Positions 21,496 to 31,500 of a stretch of DNA of 56,458 nucleotides are shown one piece after another. Position 1 is the first letter of the stretch. Every line of letters starts with the position of its first letter. The stretch comes from Aurantiochytrium sp. KH105 (Eukaryota; Sar; Bigyra; Thraustochytrida; Thraustochytriidae), in the NCBI GenBank assembly GCA_003116975.1, contig BGKB01000254.1:1-56458 (forward strand), in the 5' to 3' direction. The translations under genes and the position numbers were made by a program. Below the pieces are notes generated by a model. The model saw only the letters and a program-made list of their open reading frames with translations. It did not search any database and was not told the DNA's origin.

Positions 21496-22227
21496 TCATG
21501 ACGCTTGTAAAGACAGAGAGAACCGCTTGTCTCCACTCAATACAACGACCGTGCGCGCGTGCACCACAGTCGGCGGACCCGAGAGAGGCACATCGCGATC
21601 CCGAGGCGTATTGGCGAGGGCCGCTGGCTCGGCGGCAGAGGCGAGCGAAATGTGAGGCTCTGGATTCTCATAATATGATGGTCCCTTGAAAGCAATCGTG
21701 ACGCTGCTAATTGCATCAATCAGGGCCAGCACGCGGTCTGTGCCGCGCAGGGTGAGCAACGAAGCGAAGATGCGTGAGCGATTTTCACTCCGAAAAAAAC
21801 GAATGTGCTGGCCTGTTACCTGAAAGCTGGTCGTTGGAGCAATGGCGTCACGTATTGCATCCACAAATGGTTGAATCTGGTGCTCTCTCAGAGGAAAGGT
21901 TTTCGAAAGGCTCAAGTGCGGTTCCTGAATCGTAGATACCTCGGCCTCTGGGCGTGCATCTTCAAGGGCCTCGACGGCTTCTGTGACGAGATCCTCCGAG
22001 ATGTGGACTGGGATAGAGACAGATGTGGCCCAGTTCCCTTCCACGTGAGGAAACAATCGTTCTACGCGCGGACGATCACTCGCTTCAATTTCTTCGTTAC
22101 CGTTTTCATTGTCTTTAGCAATGTGGTTGTCAACAGCAACGTCAGATTTCCTCGCTGACTTGGCGCTGCGAAGATTGTCGCCATCGGACGCGTTCAGATC
22201 TTTGAGTTTTCTCTTCTCGGATGACAT
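21496..22227 (-). CDS. USB1: U6 snRNA phosphodiesterase USB1 (2H phosphoesterase)
   Basis: A 243-residue protein from ATG 22227. The two catalytic H-x-S motifs of the 2H phosphoesterase fold are present: EPHLSLSKT (His104, Ser106) and EPHISLASA (His192, Ser194), about 88 residues apart. The start of the domain, GNWATSVSIPVHI, also matches USB1/Mpn1 proteins, which begin their fold with a GNW..H-like strand. The first 55 residues are charged, lysine-rich and probably disordered with nuclear-localisation potential. USB1 trims the 3' oligouridine tail of U6 spliceosomal RNA, leaving a modified end that stabilises U6, and acts in the nucleus. Length is close to family size. It is divergent from the fusion gene at 22771. 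Confidence 0.9.
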   Translation of the reverse strand: MSSEKRKLKDLNASDGDNLRSAKSARKSDVAVDNHIAKDNENGNEEIEASDRPRVERLFPHVEGNWATSVSIPVHISEDLVTEAVEALEDARPEAEVSTIQEPHLSLSKTFPLREHQIQPFVDAIRDAIAPTTSFQVTGQHIRFFRSENRSRIFASLLTLRGTDRVLALIDAISSVTIAFKGPSYYENPEPHISLASAAEPAALANTPRDRDVPLSGPPTVVHARTVVVLSGDKRFSLSLQAS

Positions 22228-22770
22228 CCTGCGGCCCTTTCGTTTGTCAACGCTTCAGAACCTCCGAGAAGCTCCCCCCTGGCGTGGCAGCGTCTCTGCC
22301 CTCTCCGCCCAAAGGCGAGAAGCCTCGTCCCCCGGCCCGTGTCGGGCCCCTCCCTGGCTCCGTCCACCTGGTCCCGCCCCAAGACTGTTGTACTAATCTA
22401 ATCTGATCCTCTCCGCCCATCCATTCCTGTCGCACGTCTGCGTTTCGTCTCCCTTTTGTGCGCTCGCTCCGCGCGAGGCGGCGCAGCGCGGCGCGACGCG
22501 CGTCGCGCGGCGTTCTCGGTCGGGTCGCCGCGCCTCGCCTCCTCCAAAGAGGTCCCAAAGAGGTCCAGAGAGAGAGACCAGGCCGGGAGCCTTTGTGATG
22601 GCGATGATAAATCGATGAACGAAGTAGCAGAGCGCCAACAGCAACGAGCGGCTGCGGCGACAGCGGCGACAGCGGCGACCTGGAGGGAGGCCCGCGAGGC
22701 GGCCAAGGCGCCGAGGACCCGCGGAGCAGAGGCGGAGAGCAGACGCGAAACGGGAAGGGCGGAGAGCAAG
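22228..22770. promoter_or_regulatory. Divergent intergenic region
   Basis: The 543 bp lie between the USB1 start and the likely ATG of the fusion gene. The fusion frame stays open leftward to about 22456, but that extension is Ala/Arg-rich, begins without an obviously better start, and has no relation to phosphorylase N-termini. I therefore treat it as untranslated or promoter sequence. No core element was identified. Confidence 0.4.
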
Positions 22771-25023
22771 ATGGCGAGCGCAGGTGGAAACGGCGAGGAG
22801 GATGCCCGCAAGGTGGTGCTTGGGGTGATTGGCGGGAGCGGGCTGCTGAAAAGCGCCATGTTCGCGCCGGAGACCATGAAGGAGGAGGTGGTGGAGACCG
22901 AGGCCGGCTTTGGCAAGATCAAGCTGATGCGCAAGGAGCTCAACGAGGAGCTCGACATTGTCTTTGCGCAGAGACACGCTTGCGACGTCGAGAAGGATTA
23001 CTCCCCCCCGCACCTGGTCAACTTTCGAGGCCTCCTCTCGGCCATGAAGCAAGTCGGTGTCAACGCCATTCTGGCCGTCTGCTCCGTAGGATCGATGCGT
23101 CATCACATTGGCATGGGTGCGCTCGTGCTTCCGGACGACTTTTTCTGTCCCCAGCATATTCTCACCACCTTTGACGATGCGCGAGGCCACAACGTGCCTG
23201 GCTTCAACGATGCCCTGCGCACCGAGATCCTCACGGCTCTCTTTCGCAGCGGGGAGCGCCCGCTCGATGGCGGCGTCTATGTCAACTCGAATGGCCCGCG
23301 CTTCGAGACCAAGGCCGAGATCCGCTTCATGTCGCAGTGCGGTGAAATCATTGGCATGACCGGTGCCCACGAGGCGACGCTTGCAAAGGAGCTTAACATT
23401 CCCTACGCTATGCTCGCCATTGTCGACAACATGGCCAACGGCATTGGGCCGCAGCTCACGCTCGAGGAGTTTTTCGCTGTCCAGCACAAGAATCAGCCCA
23501 AAATCGAGAACGCCGTGCACGTTGTCCTCAATCACTTCAAGGCCTACCCAGAGGTGCTTCTCAGCCTCGACGGCGATGGCGCAGACGCTTCCGCAGACGA
23601 CAAGGCTCCGTCGACCCCGGCGTCTCCCAAGGAGGTCTGCGATGAGGTAGTGCACGCCAAGAGCGTCGTCACCGTTGATGCCGAGGAGCGCGTTTTGGAG
23701 AACCACGCCGTGGCCATCAAGGACGGCAAGATTGTCGACATTTTGCCGTCTCACGATGCGGACGTCAAGTACGGCGCCTTTTCTTCGACCACGACCAAGG
23801 TCGTGCGCCTTCCAGACAGCGTGCTCATGCCGGGTCTCATCAACGCGCATACACATACCCCGATGGTTTTCATGCGCGGCTTTTCCGACGACTTGCCCCT
23901 TGACAAGTGGCTTACGGAGAAGATTTGGCCCACAGAGGTGCGCACCGTTTCCAAGGACTTTGTTCGCGACGGCTCGCGCCTTGCGTGCGCAGAGTTTATT
24001 CGCGGTGGCGTGACCTGCTTTTCGGACATGTACTTTTTCCCAGAGTCCACTGCGGAAATCATTGAGGAGACGGGTATTCGTGGATTTCCTGGCAGCATCG
24101 TTATCGGCTTCCCGTCGAATTATGCTCAGGGACCGGCAGAGTACCTGGAGAAGGGCCGCAAGATGATTGAGGACTACAGCGGACGCACGGACCGTCTCAA
24201 GTTCTGCGTTGCGCCGCACAGCACCTACGCGGTGTCCGAGGAGGACCTGATCAAGGCGCACAAGATGGCGCGCGAGTTTAACCTACCCTTCCACACGCAT
24301 CTGCACGAGACGGAGCGTGAGGTCGATGACAGCGAGCGTGGTGACCGGTCGTCTTCCTTTTGCCATCAGTGCGACAAGAAGTGCCGCCCTCTGCGCAACC
24401 TTTTGGACAATGGTATTGTCGATGAACACTTTGTGGCGGCCCACATGGTTCACATCAAGGACGATGAGATTAAGGAATACGCAGCTGCTGGGGCTCATGT
24501 CGTGCACTGCCCGACTTCGAACCTCAAGCTGGCGAGCGGCTTTTGCCCTGTGCAAAAGATTGTGGACGCCGGAATCAATGTTGCGATTGGCACGGACGGC
24601 GCCTCATCGAACAATTCGCTCGACATGTTTCAGGAAATGAAGCTGGCCGCTATTATGGCCAAGGGCGTCGCCAAGGAACCCTGCGCTATTCCTGCCACTC
24701 AGGCGCTTCGCATGGCCACAATTAACGGCGCCAAGGCCCTCGGCATCGCCGACCAGGTGGGATCGCTCGAGGTCGGCAAGCAGGCCGACATGATCGCAGT
24801 CGACCTTTCGGACTTGTCTTGCCTGCCTACCTATCACGTGGTGTCTCATTTGGTGTACGCGTGCAACCGTCACCAAGTCAGTGACGTCTGGGTTCAAGGC
24901 AAGTGTCTCATGCGCAGTCGTCAGCTGCTCACGATTGACGCTGGCAAGCTTCGCCGCGTTGCGGAAAAGTGGCAGGCCATTATCGCCGAGGTTGACAGCA
25001 ATCACGACGGCACGTACCAGTAA
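22771..25023 (+). CDS. Fusion of methylthionucleoside phosphorylase and MTA/SAH deaminase
   Basis: A 750-residue protein from ATG 22771 (purine at -3, G at +4). Residues 1-265 are a PNP/MTAP-family phosphorylase: GVIGGSGL, RHACD...PPH, CSVGSM, NGPRFETKAEI and GMTGAHEATLAKEL. At the base-recognition site it has DNMANG with Asn220 and Ala222, where adenine-specific MTAPs have Asp; Asn is typical of 6-oxopurine enzymes such as methylthioinosine phosphorylase. A linker of about 25 residues leads to an amidohydrolase like MTA/SAH deaminases: metal ligands NAHTHTP (His360, His362), HTHLHETE (His510, Glu513), AAHMVHI and GTDGASSNNS (Asp609). The likely pathway is deamination of methylthioadenosine to methylthioinosine, then phosphorolysis to hypoxanthine and methylthioribose-1-phosphate. 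An insertion with C531, C534 and C538 is unusual. The domain calls are strong; the coupled reaction is inferred. Confidence 0.9.
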   Translation: MASAGGNGEEDARKVVLGVIGGSGLLKSAMFAPETMKEEVVETEAGFGKIKLMRKELNEELDIVFAQRHACDVEKDYSPPHLVNFRGLLSAMKQVGVNAILAVCSVGSMRHHIGMGALVLPDDFFCPQHILTTFDDARGHNVPGFNDALRTEILTALFRSGERPLDGGVYVNSNGPRFETKAEIRFMSQCGEIIGMTGAHEATLAKELNIPYAMLAIVDNMANGIGPQLTLEEFFAVQHKNQPKIENAVHVVLNHFKAYPEVLLSLDGDGADASADDKAPSTPASPKEVCDEVVHAKSVVTVDAEERVLENHAVAIKDGKIVDILPSHDADVKYGAFSSTTTKVVRLPDSVLMPGLINAHTHTPMVFMRGFSDDLPLDKWLTEKIWPTEVRTVSKDFVRDGSRLACAEFIRGGVTCFSDMYFFPESTAEIIEETGIRGFPGSIVIGFPSNYAQGPAEYLEKGRKMIEDYSGRTDRLKFCVAPHSTYAVSEEDLIKAHKMAREFNLPFHTHLHETEREVDDSERGDRSSSFCHQCDKKCRPLRNLLDNGIVDEHFVAAHMVHIKDDEIKEYAAAGAHVVHCPTSNLKLASGFCPVQKIVDAGINVAIGTDGASSNNSLDMFQEMKLAAIMAKGVAKEPCAIPATQALRMATINGAKALGIADQVGSLEVGKQADMIAVDLSDLSCLPTYHVVSHLVYACNRHQVSDVWVQGKCLMRSRQLLTIDAGKLRRVAEKWQAIIAEVDSNHDGTYQ

Positions 25024-25602
25024 GAAGGAAGTTTGTCCTTTTCCAAGTCACCTTGTCTTGCGTTGCCATTTACATTTTTCGGTATACAAGAAATCACATC
25101 AGCCTTTTTCTTTCCTATTTCTTTCCTTTCCTCGCCTTTCCTTTTTTCTCTCCCTCTCGAATATTTTTCCTGTATAAAAAATAACTCGCATCCTGTGACA
25201 CGACACTGCTCTGCGACCGATCCCAGAACCTCGCGACACATCTGTCAGGCCTTCCGAAAAGAAGACAAGCAAAATCGAGTAATATCCAATACGATAGCCG
25301 TTGGGTTCGCCGTCGACTCAAATCTGCACGCTCGGGCCAGAAATAGACTTTCTTGTTGTACACGCACGAGACCAAAAACGTTGGTAAAAGGCCGGCAAGA
25401 GGTGACCCCCGGGTGCCACGAGTACTTGGGTGAGGCTTGCTGCGCCTCTCCGTTCGTCTCGTGTTGTTTGGCGCCGCGTTGGCGGCTTCGTCACAGACCC
25501 CATCGTCTCGTCTCGTCTCGTCTGGTCTCGTCTCGTGACGCTGTAGGCCAAGGTTCTGTTTCCTTGCGTACGGCCAGCCTGTGACCGTGGGACGAAGGGG
25601 TA
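25024..25602 (+). promoter_or_regulatory. Intergenic region before the kinesin gene, with CTCGT repeats
   Basis: Pyrimidine-rich sequence follows the fusion gene's stop (about 25025-25180). A CGTCT pentanucleotide tract at 25504-25536 lies about 70 bp before the kinesin ATG. A similar tract precedes the gene at 53650. No gene is supported in the interval. Confidence 0.45.
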
Positions 25603-27921
25603 ATGACGACGGGCGAAGACGCTCTCGTCGTGCGCGCCGAAGGCAACACAGCACCAAACAATGGCGCATGCCATGAGAACATAAAGGTCTTTATTCGGAT
25701 CCGACCATTGCTGGGCAGAGAGATTGCCGCGCCCGCAGTGACAGAGGTGAGCGAAGATGGGTCGACCGTCCGCGTAGAAACTGATCTTCACAATGTCAAT
25801 GCGCGTTTTGACCACGTTTTCGACTTGGACAGCAGCCAGGAAGAAGTTTATGCCAAAGTCCGCTTCGCAGCAGAATCCGTTGTTCAGGGATTCAACAGCA
25901 CCATCTTTGCGTATGGACAGACTGGATCAGGCAAGTCATTCACCATGTTTGGTCCTGAAGATGACCTTTCCATTTATGGCGCTGAAGAAGCCTCACGCAG
26001 CATGGGCGTGATTCCTCGCGCCGTGCGGGAAGTCCTTGCTATCGCAGAGTCGGAACGTTCGCGTAGCGGGAGAAGCCAGAGCGAAGACCAGGAGGACGAG
26101 GAGGTTTCCATTTACTGTAGCTTTATGCAGATTTACAACGACCAACCTTTCGACCTGTTGCGCGACCCCGGTCGAGAGCGTCCGCTACAGGTGCACGAGA
26201 ACACAGAAACAAAGGAGATTTACGTTGTTGGGTTGAGCGAATACGCCGTAACCTCTTTACACGAGTGCATGGCTCTGCTCGAGCAGGGTGATGAGCAACG
26301 CGCATGTCGGCAAACGCAAATGAATGACGTAAGTAGTCGAAGTCATTCCATTTTTCAAATGTGCGTGGAGCGGCGCAAGAAACGAAGCGGTCGAGTCGTG
26401 CGTGCCAAGCTCAATCTCGTAGATTTGGCAGGTTCAGAAAAGTGGGGCACAATGGAGCAGCTCGACAAGGGCCATGTCTCAGAGCTGACAAACATCAACA
26501 CAAGCCTGCACACGCTGGGACGATGCATCGCAGCGCTCACAAACCCCAAGGCTACGCATGTGCCGTTCCGCGACTCAAAACTCACGCGTATTTTGCAGGA
26601 CGCGCTTGGTGGCAATTCGCGAACGTGCATCATTGCAACTTTGTCTCCATCAGAAGCATATGTAGAGGAGTCGATCTCAACGTTAAAGTTTGCCGATCGC
26701 GCCAAACGCGTCATGCAACATGCCCACGTCGTGGAGACGCGCGAAGTATCGCTTGAACTTGTTCTCCGTCTTGAAGCTGAGATTGGACACCTGCGTCAGC
26801 TTCTGGATGCCAATGGAATTCCCTATGATAATAAAACCGATCTCGCTGGTCAAGGGGCGCTCGTCGTTTCGCATCTTCAAGACCAGGATTGGCAGGCCCC
26901 CGCCCAGGTAGCGACGTCATTAGCTCTCATGGATGGCTCCGCAGTGCCCTCACCAGGAACAAACTCGCACGCATTAGCGCTGCCGAGCGCGGCTGCAAAG
27001 GGCAATGCTTCGACCTCGTTTGCGATCGCAAAGGATCTCTTTGACGCGAAAGAGAGCATCGCTCGTCTTGAGCAGGAGAATCGAAGGCTTCGGGATGAAA
27101 TGGAGGCCGGAGCGACCCCTCGCAAGATGCAAGCTGCAATAGCAGTAGCCAAAAATGAGGCAGCAGCGGCCTCTTCGGGTGTCAAATCGGAGAATAAGAG
27201 GTTACGCGCGACACTTGCAAGCTTGAAACACTGTGCTGACAAGTTTTTTGCCTTTGAAGTGGAGGAGGAAGAGTTTCAGACCGAGTTCAAGCGACATTTC
27301 GCAAGTTGCTCGACTCTTGGTGGCGGCAGCAGTGGCTCTGGAAACAACAATGGCGAGCCCGCATACAATGGCCCTATTTCTCTCTCGCCTCGAGCGCCTG
27401 CAACGGGTGCCCCTGCGACGTATCGCTTGCGAGGCATGGGAGATCGAGTAGAGCACTCGGGGCCTCTCGGAAGCAAGACGCCGAATGAATGTGCTTCTCC
27501 GAATAAGTCCAACAAGAAAAAGACGAAGTCAAAGACCGCACAAGGGCGTAGCCTCGCACAAGAGGAGAGAAATGTCGGCAGCGGCGTTGGCCTTGGCCTT
27601 GGTGCTGGCGGCGGCGTGGATGGATCCACGAATGGAACACGAAGTCTTGCGTCAAGTCTACGTGAGAAGCAAAAGGAGCTGGCGAAACACAAAAAGCTTC
27701 AACAATGGATTGCGGCCAAGGCGCAACGCGAGCTCGAGCGTCTCGAGGAGGACCGAAAACGAGATGAGGAGGATGACAAAGACCAGGTCGCTCGGGACGC
27801 CAAATTTCGAAAACACGCCTCCTTTGTCAAGCAAAAGCTGCGCAACATGAAAAATAGAGCACGCGTAGCGGATGCGCCTTCCAATGCGGATCAATTGAGC
27901 CCTACACCCCAGGACTCATAA
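25603..27921 (+). CDS. Kinesin motor protein (N-terminal motor)
   Basis: A 772-residue protein from ATG 25603. The motor occupies about residues 25-375, with the P-loop GQTGSGKS (105-112), switch I SSRSHSIF, switch II DLAGSEK, INTSLHTLG and PFRDSKLTR, all in family order. The motor is therefore expected to hydrolyse ATP and move on microtubules, and an N-terminal motor usually means plus-end-directed movement. After the motor come a short coiled coil (about 480-510), a Gly/Ser- and Lys-rich disordered linker, and a strongly charged C-terminal coiled coil (about 680-755, LEEDRKRDEEDDK). The subfamily cannot be assigned by eye, and no membrane, PH or FHA domain was seen. The linker DQEDEE inside the motor is a small acidic loop insertion. 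Confidence 0.93.
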   Translation: MTTGEDALVVRAEGNTAPNNGACHENIKVFIRIRPLLGREIAAPAVTEVSEDGSTVRVETDLHNVNARFDHVFDLDSSQEEVYAKVRFAAESVVQGFNSTIFAYGQTGSGKSFTMFGPEDDLSIYGAEEASRSMGVIPRAVREVLAIAESERSRSGRSQSEDQEDEEVSIYCSFMQIYNDQPFDLLRDPGRERPLQVHENTETKEIYVVGLSEYAVTSLHECMALLEQGDEQRACRQTQMNDVSSRSHSIFQMCVERRKKRSGRVVRAKLNLVDLAGSEKWGTMEQLDKGHVSELTNINTSLHTLGRCIAALTNPKATHVPFRDSKLTRILQDALGGNSRTCIIATLSPSEAYVEESISTLKFADRAKRVMQHAHVVETREVSLELVLRLEAEIGHLRQLLDANGIPYDNKTDLAGQGALVVSHLQDQDWQAPAQVATSLALMDGSAVPSPGTNSHALALPSAAAKGNASTSFAIAKDLFDAKESIARLEQENRRLRDEMEAGATPRKMQAAIAVAKNEAAAASSGVKSENKRLRATLASLKHCADKFFAFEVEEEEFQTEFKRHFASCSTLGGGSSGSGNNNGEPAYNGPISLSPRAPATGAPATYRLRGMGDRVEHSGPLGSKTPNECASPNKSNKKKTKSKTAQGRSLAQEERNVGSGVGLGLGAGGGVDGSTNGTRSLASSLREKQKELAKHKKLQQWIAAKAQRELERLEEDRKRDEEDDKDQVARDAKFRKHASFVKQKLRNMKNRARVADAPSNADQLSPTPQDS

Positions 27922-28514
27922 AAAGAGAAAAGAAAAGGATTTTAGGTTTTGGACTACGTTCTTTGTCGGTTCCGCGGCGATTCCAAAAATACAGGCCCAA
28001 AGCCGCGGGAGCTTTATAAAGCAGAGACATCGCGTCTTCTGATGGACCTCTCTGCAAGATCTTCATTCGTTGTGACGATGTCAAGGCTCTCGAAACAATC
28101 CCCATATTTCACTATACGTATACACCGGGGCTGTTTTCTGTGGGTGTTTGCGAATTTTCTTTATGCTTTCTCCCGGAGAAATCGGCGAAATAGGCAAAAT
28201 CAGACAAGCAGTCGCAATCAGCAATCAAATCAGACTCGCAAAGCTGCAGCGTTCGCGGCGGCGATCATCAAGCAGCCCTCTTGCGCGCGCGAGATTGACG
28301 GGGCTCACCGGATTGCCCGCCGGGCCGTCGTCCGACGCTCACATTCTTTCGCGTCTAGCTCCGCGGCGTTTAAGCTTCGAGCCCAGGGCCAACACACACG
28401 TGATCGTGAACGAAGGAGCAACTCCACGTGCACACGGGAGACAAGTAATATACGTGCTCGAACTCATCTTGCCAAAAAGCCTGCATTCTTGCTCAAACTT
28501 GCAAAGCCCGCGAG
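27922..28514. other. Intergenic region upstream of the LRR-Roc-COR-TIR gene
   Basis: The 593 bp separate two plus-strand genes. About 27955-27995 is an imperfect inverted copy of 2821-2868. An open frame covers much of the interval but is Arg/Ser-rich with no motif, so I do not call it. The promoter of the next gene is presumably here. Confidence 0.45.
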
Positions 28515-31500
28515 ATGCAGGCCAGACGCTTGCTTGCCTTTCTTTCACTCACTTTCCGCTCGCTGAAAATGGCCATTTTCTTTCCAAGACCACCAAAGCG
28601 TGACATACCACTCCGCTTGCTGGGAATTGCCGATTTCTTATCAGAATCATGGCGTGGCATACCATTCGAAGTCTATTCGATTGCCGACGCAATTCAAGCA
28701 ATGTCACATGGAAGACCCTCGCTGAGGTAAGTCGAGCGAGCAAACCCGAACTGCCGATAGGCCCAGATCTGGCGTGCGTTGCAATGCATTGGTTTTATTC
28801 TGACGCAAAGACTGTCATGTCTTTTGAATCTCGCTCTTCCGATCACATTGCACATAAAATGCGCAATTCTAGAATCTCGGCAAGTAATATTGACGATGAT
28901 GGCGCCACAGCGCTGGCGAATGCGCTAAAGACTAACGCGTCACTGAAGGTGCTTATGTAAGTAGCGTGATGGTGAGGCAAAGAAAGTTTGCAAAGAACGA
29001 AGACGATTAACCAGCTCGCAATGGTACAAATCACTCAATCCGATACATGATGCTATGGTGATTCTTCCCTTCCTTCGATCATGCTGCCATGCATGTTTTC
29101 AATTCCCCACAGTTTCGGTGGAAGGCAATTCCTGTCCAGATCTTCGAGCAACAAATCTTCGAGCAACAAAATTGGCGATGATGGCGCGACAGCGCTGGCG
29201 AATGCGCTCAAGGAGAACACGTCGCTGCAGGAGCTTGAGTAAGTAGCGTGATGGTGAGGCAAAGAAAGTTTGCAAAGAACGAAAACGACTGACCAGCTCG
29301 CAATGGTACAAATCATCCAATCCAATACATGATGCTATGATCGTTCCTTTCTTCCTTCGATCATGCTGACATGCATGGTTTCCGTCTCCCCATTGTGTCC
29401 ATGGAAAATACAATCGCAGTCTTGCGGACAACCAAATTGGCTACAACGGCGCCACAGCGCTTGCGTGTGCGCTCAAGGAGAACACCTCGCTGCAGGTGCT
29501 AATGTAAGTATCGTGATGGTGGGGCAAAGAGAGCTTGCAAAGAACGAAGACGACTGATCAGCTCGCGATGGTTCAAATCATCCAACCCGATACATAATGC
29601 TATGATTGTTCTTCTCTTCCTTCGATCATGCTGCAATGCATGGTTTCCGAATCCCCACTGTGTCCATGAGATGCACAATCGCAGTCTTCGGTGTAACAAA
29701 GTTGGCGACGATAGCGCGACAGCGCTGGCGAATGCGCTGAAGAAGAACACGTCGCTGCAGAAGGTTGAGTAAGTTGCTCAAGAGGGAGCAAATAAAGGTT
29801 GCAAAGAACGAAGACGACTGACCAGCTCGCAATGGTACAAATCATCCAACCCGATATATGATGCTATGAACGTTCTTCTCTTCCTTCGATTATGCTGCCA
29901 TGCATGGTTGTACGTTTTCACTTTACGCATAAATATGCACAATTGCAGTCTTGGGGGCAACCAAATTGGCGATGATGGCGCGACCGCGCTAGCAAATTCG
30001 CTCAAGAAAAACGCATCGCTGAAATTGCTTGAGTAAGTAGCGTGAGAGTGAAAAAAAATCTCGCAAAGATCGAAGACGACTGACCAGCTCGCAATGGTAC
30101 AAACCATCCAATCCGATACATAATGCTGTGATTGTTCTTCTCTTCCTTCGATCATGCTGCCATGCATGGGTTCCAATCCCCCACTGTGTCCATGAAATGC
30201 ATAATCGCAGTCTTGGGGGCAACCAAGTTGGCAATGTTGGCGCGACAGCACTGGCGAATGCGCTCGAGGAGAACGCGTCGCTGCAGGAGCTCGAGTAAGT
30301 AGCGTGATGACGAGGCAAAGAAAGCGTACAAAGAACGAAGACGTCTGACCAGCTCGCACTGGTACAAATCGTCCAACCGTATACATGATGCAATGATTGT
30401 TCTTCTCTTCCTTTGATCATGCTGACGTATATGGTTTTTGTTTTCACTTTGCACATAAAATGCACAACCGCAGTCTCTGGAACAACCAAATTGGCAAAAA
30501 TGGTGCGACAGCGCTGGCGAATGCGCTCAAGGAGAACACGTCGCTGCGAAAGCTTGAGTAAGTAGCGTGATGGGGAGGCAAGGTGAGCTTGCAAAGAACG
30601 AAGACGACTGACCAGCTCGCACTGGTACAAATCACCCAACCCGATACATGATGCTATGATTGTTCTTCTCTTCCTTTGATCTTGCTGCCATGCATATCAT
30701 ACATTTCCAATTTGCCAATAAAATGCACAATCGCAGTCTGGGGGGCAACCAAGTTGACGATGATGGCGCGACGTTTCTGGCTTTTGCGCTTGATGAGAAC
30801 AAGTCGCTGCAGAAACTTACGTAAGTTGCTTGAGGGGAAGCAAAGTAAGCTTGCAAAGAACGAAGACGACTGACCAGCTTGCAATGGTACAACTCATCCA
30901 ATTCGATACATGATGCAATGCTTATTCTTCTCTTCCTTCGATCATGCTGCATGCATGGTTTCCCATTCCCCACTGTGTCCATCAATGCACAATCGCAGTC
31001 TTGAGGGCAACCAAATTGGTGACGATGGTGCGACAGCACTGGCGAATGCGCTAAAGAAGAACGCGTCGCTCCAGAAGCTCAAGTAAGTTGCTCAAGGGAA
31101 GTAAAGGAAGCTTGCAGAAACGAGAACGACTGACCAGCTCGCAATGGTACAAATCATCCAACCCGATACATACTGCCATGGTTTTTCCTGTCTTCCTTCG
31201 AACATGCTGACATGATTTTATTCCAATTTCCCGCTGTGTCCATGAAATGCACATCGCAGACTTGAAGGGAACAAAATTGGCGATGATGGCGCGGCAGCGC
31301 TGGTGAATGCGCTCAAGGAGAACACCTCGCTGCAGGATCTTTTGTAAGTTGGGAGTGAGGGAAGGAAGACTGTATTTGAGAAGCGAGAAGAACTAATGCA
31401 AATTCGTCCAATACACTCTGATATTCTTCCCGTTTATCATTCATGTGTTGTTTGGTATCACCAATTTAAAATTAAAAAAAACGAGAGCAGACTTTATGGT

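Noticed and set aside
22456..22770. N-terminal extension of the fusion protein
   Set aside because: The residues are Ala/Arg-rich, unlike any phosphorylase start, and the ATG at 22771 has better context directly before the conserved domain.
22393..24261. 622-residue minus-strand open frame
   Set aside because: It is antisense to the phosphorylase-deaminase fusion; the plus strand has complete catalytic motifs, while the antisense product has none. It is a by-product of codon bias.
27949..28566. 205-residue plus-strand frame before the LRR-Roc-COR-TIR gene
   Set aside because: It is Arg/Ser-rich, has no motif, overlaps the inferred first exon in another frame, and does not end in a donor of the right phase.
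28843..31254. Many minus-strand frames of similar sequence across the LRR array
   Set aside because: They repeat because the DNA repeats; they run through plus-strand introns and exons alike, whereas the plus-strand exon model keeps phase and length in every copy.
28873..31343. Introner-type transposable introns
   Set aside because: Similar introns could suggest introners, but exon and intron are duplicated together with constant period, which tandem duplication explains. No similar introns were noticed in other genes of the window.
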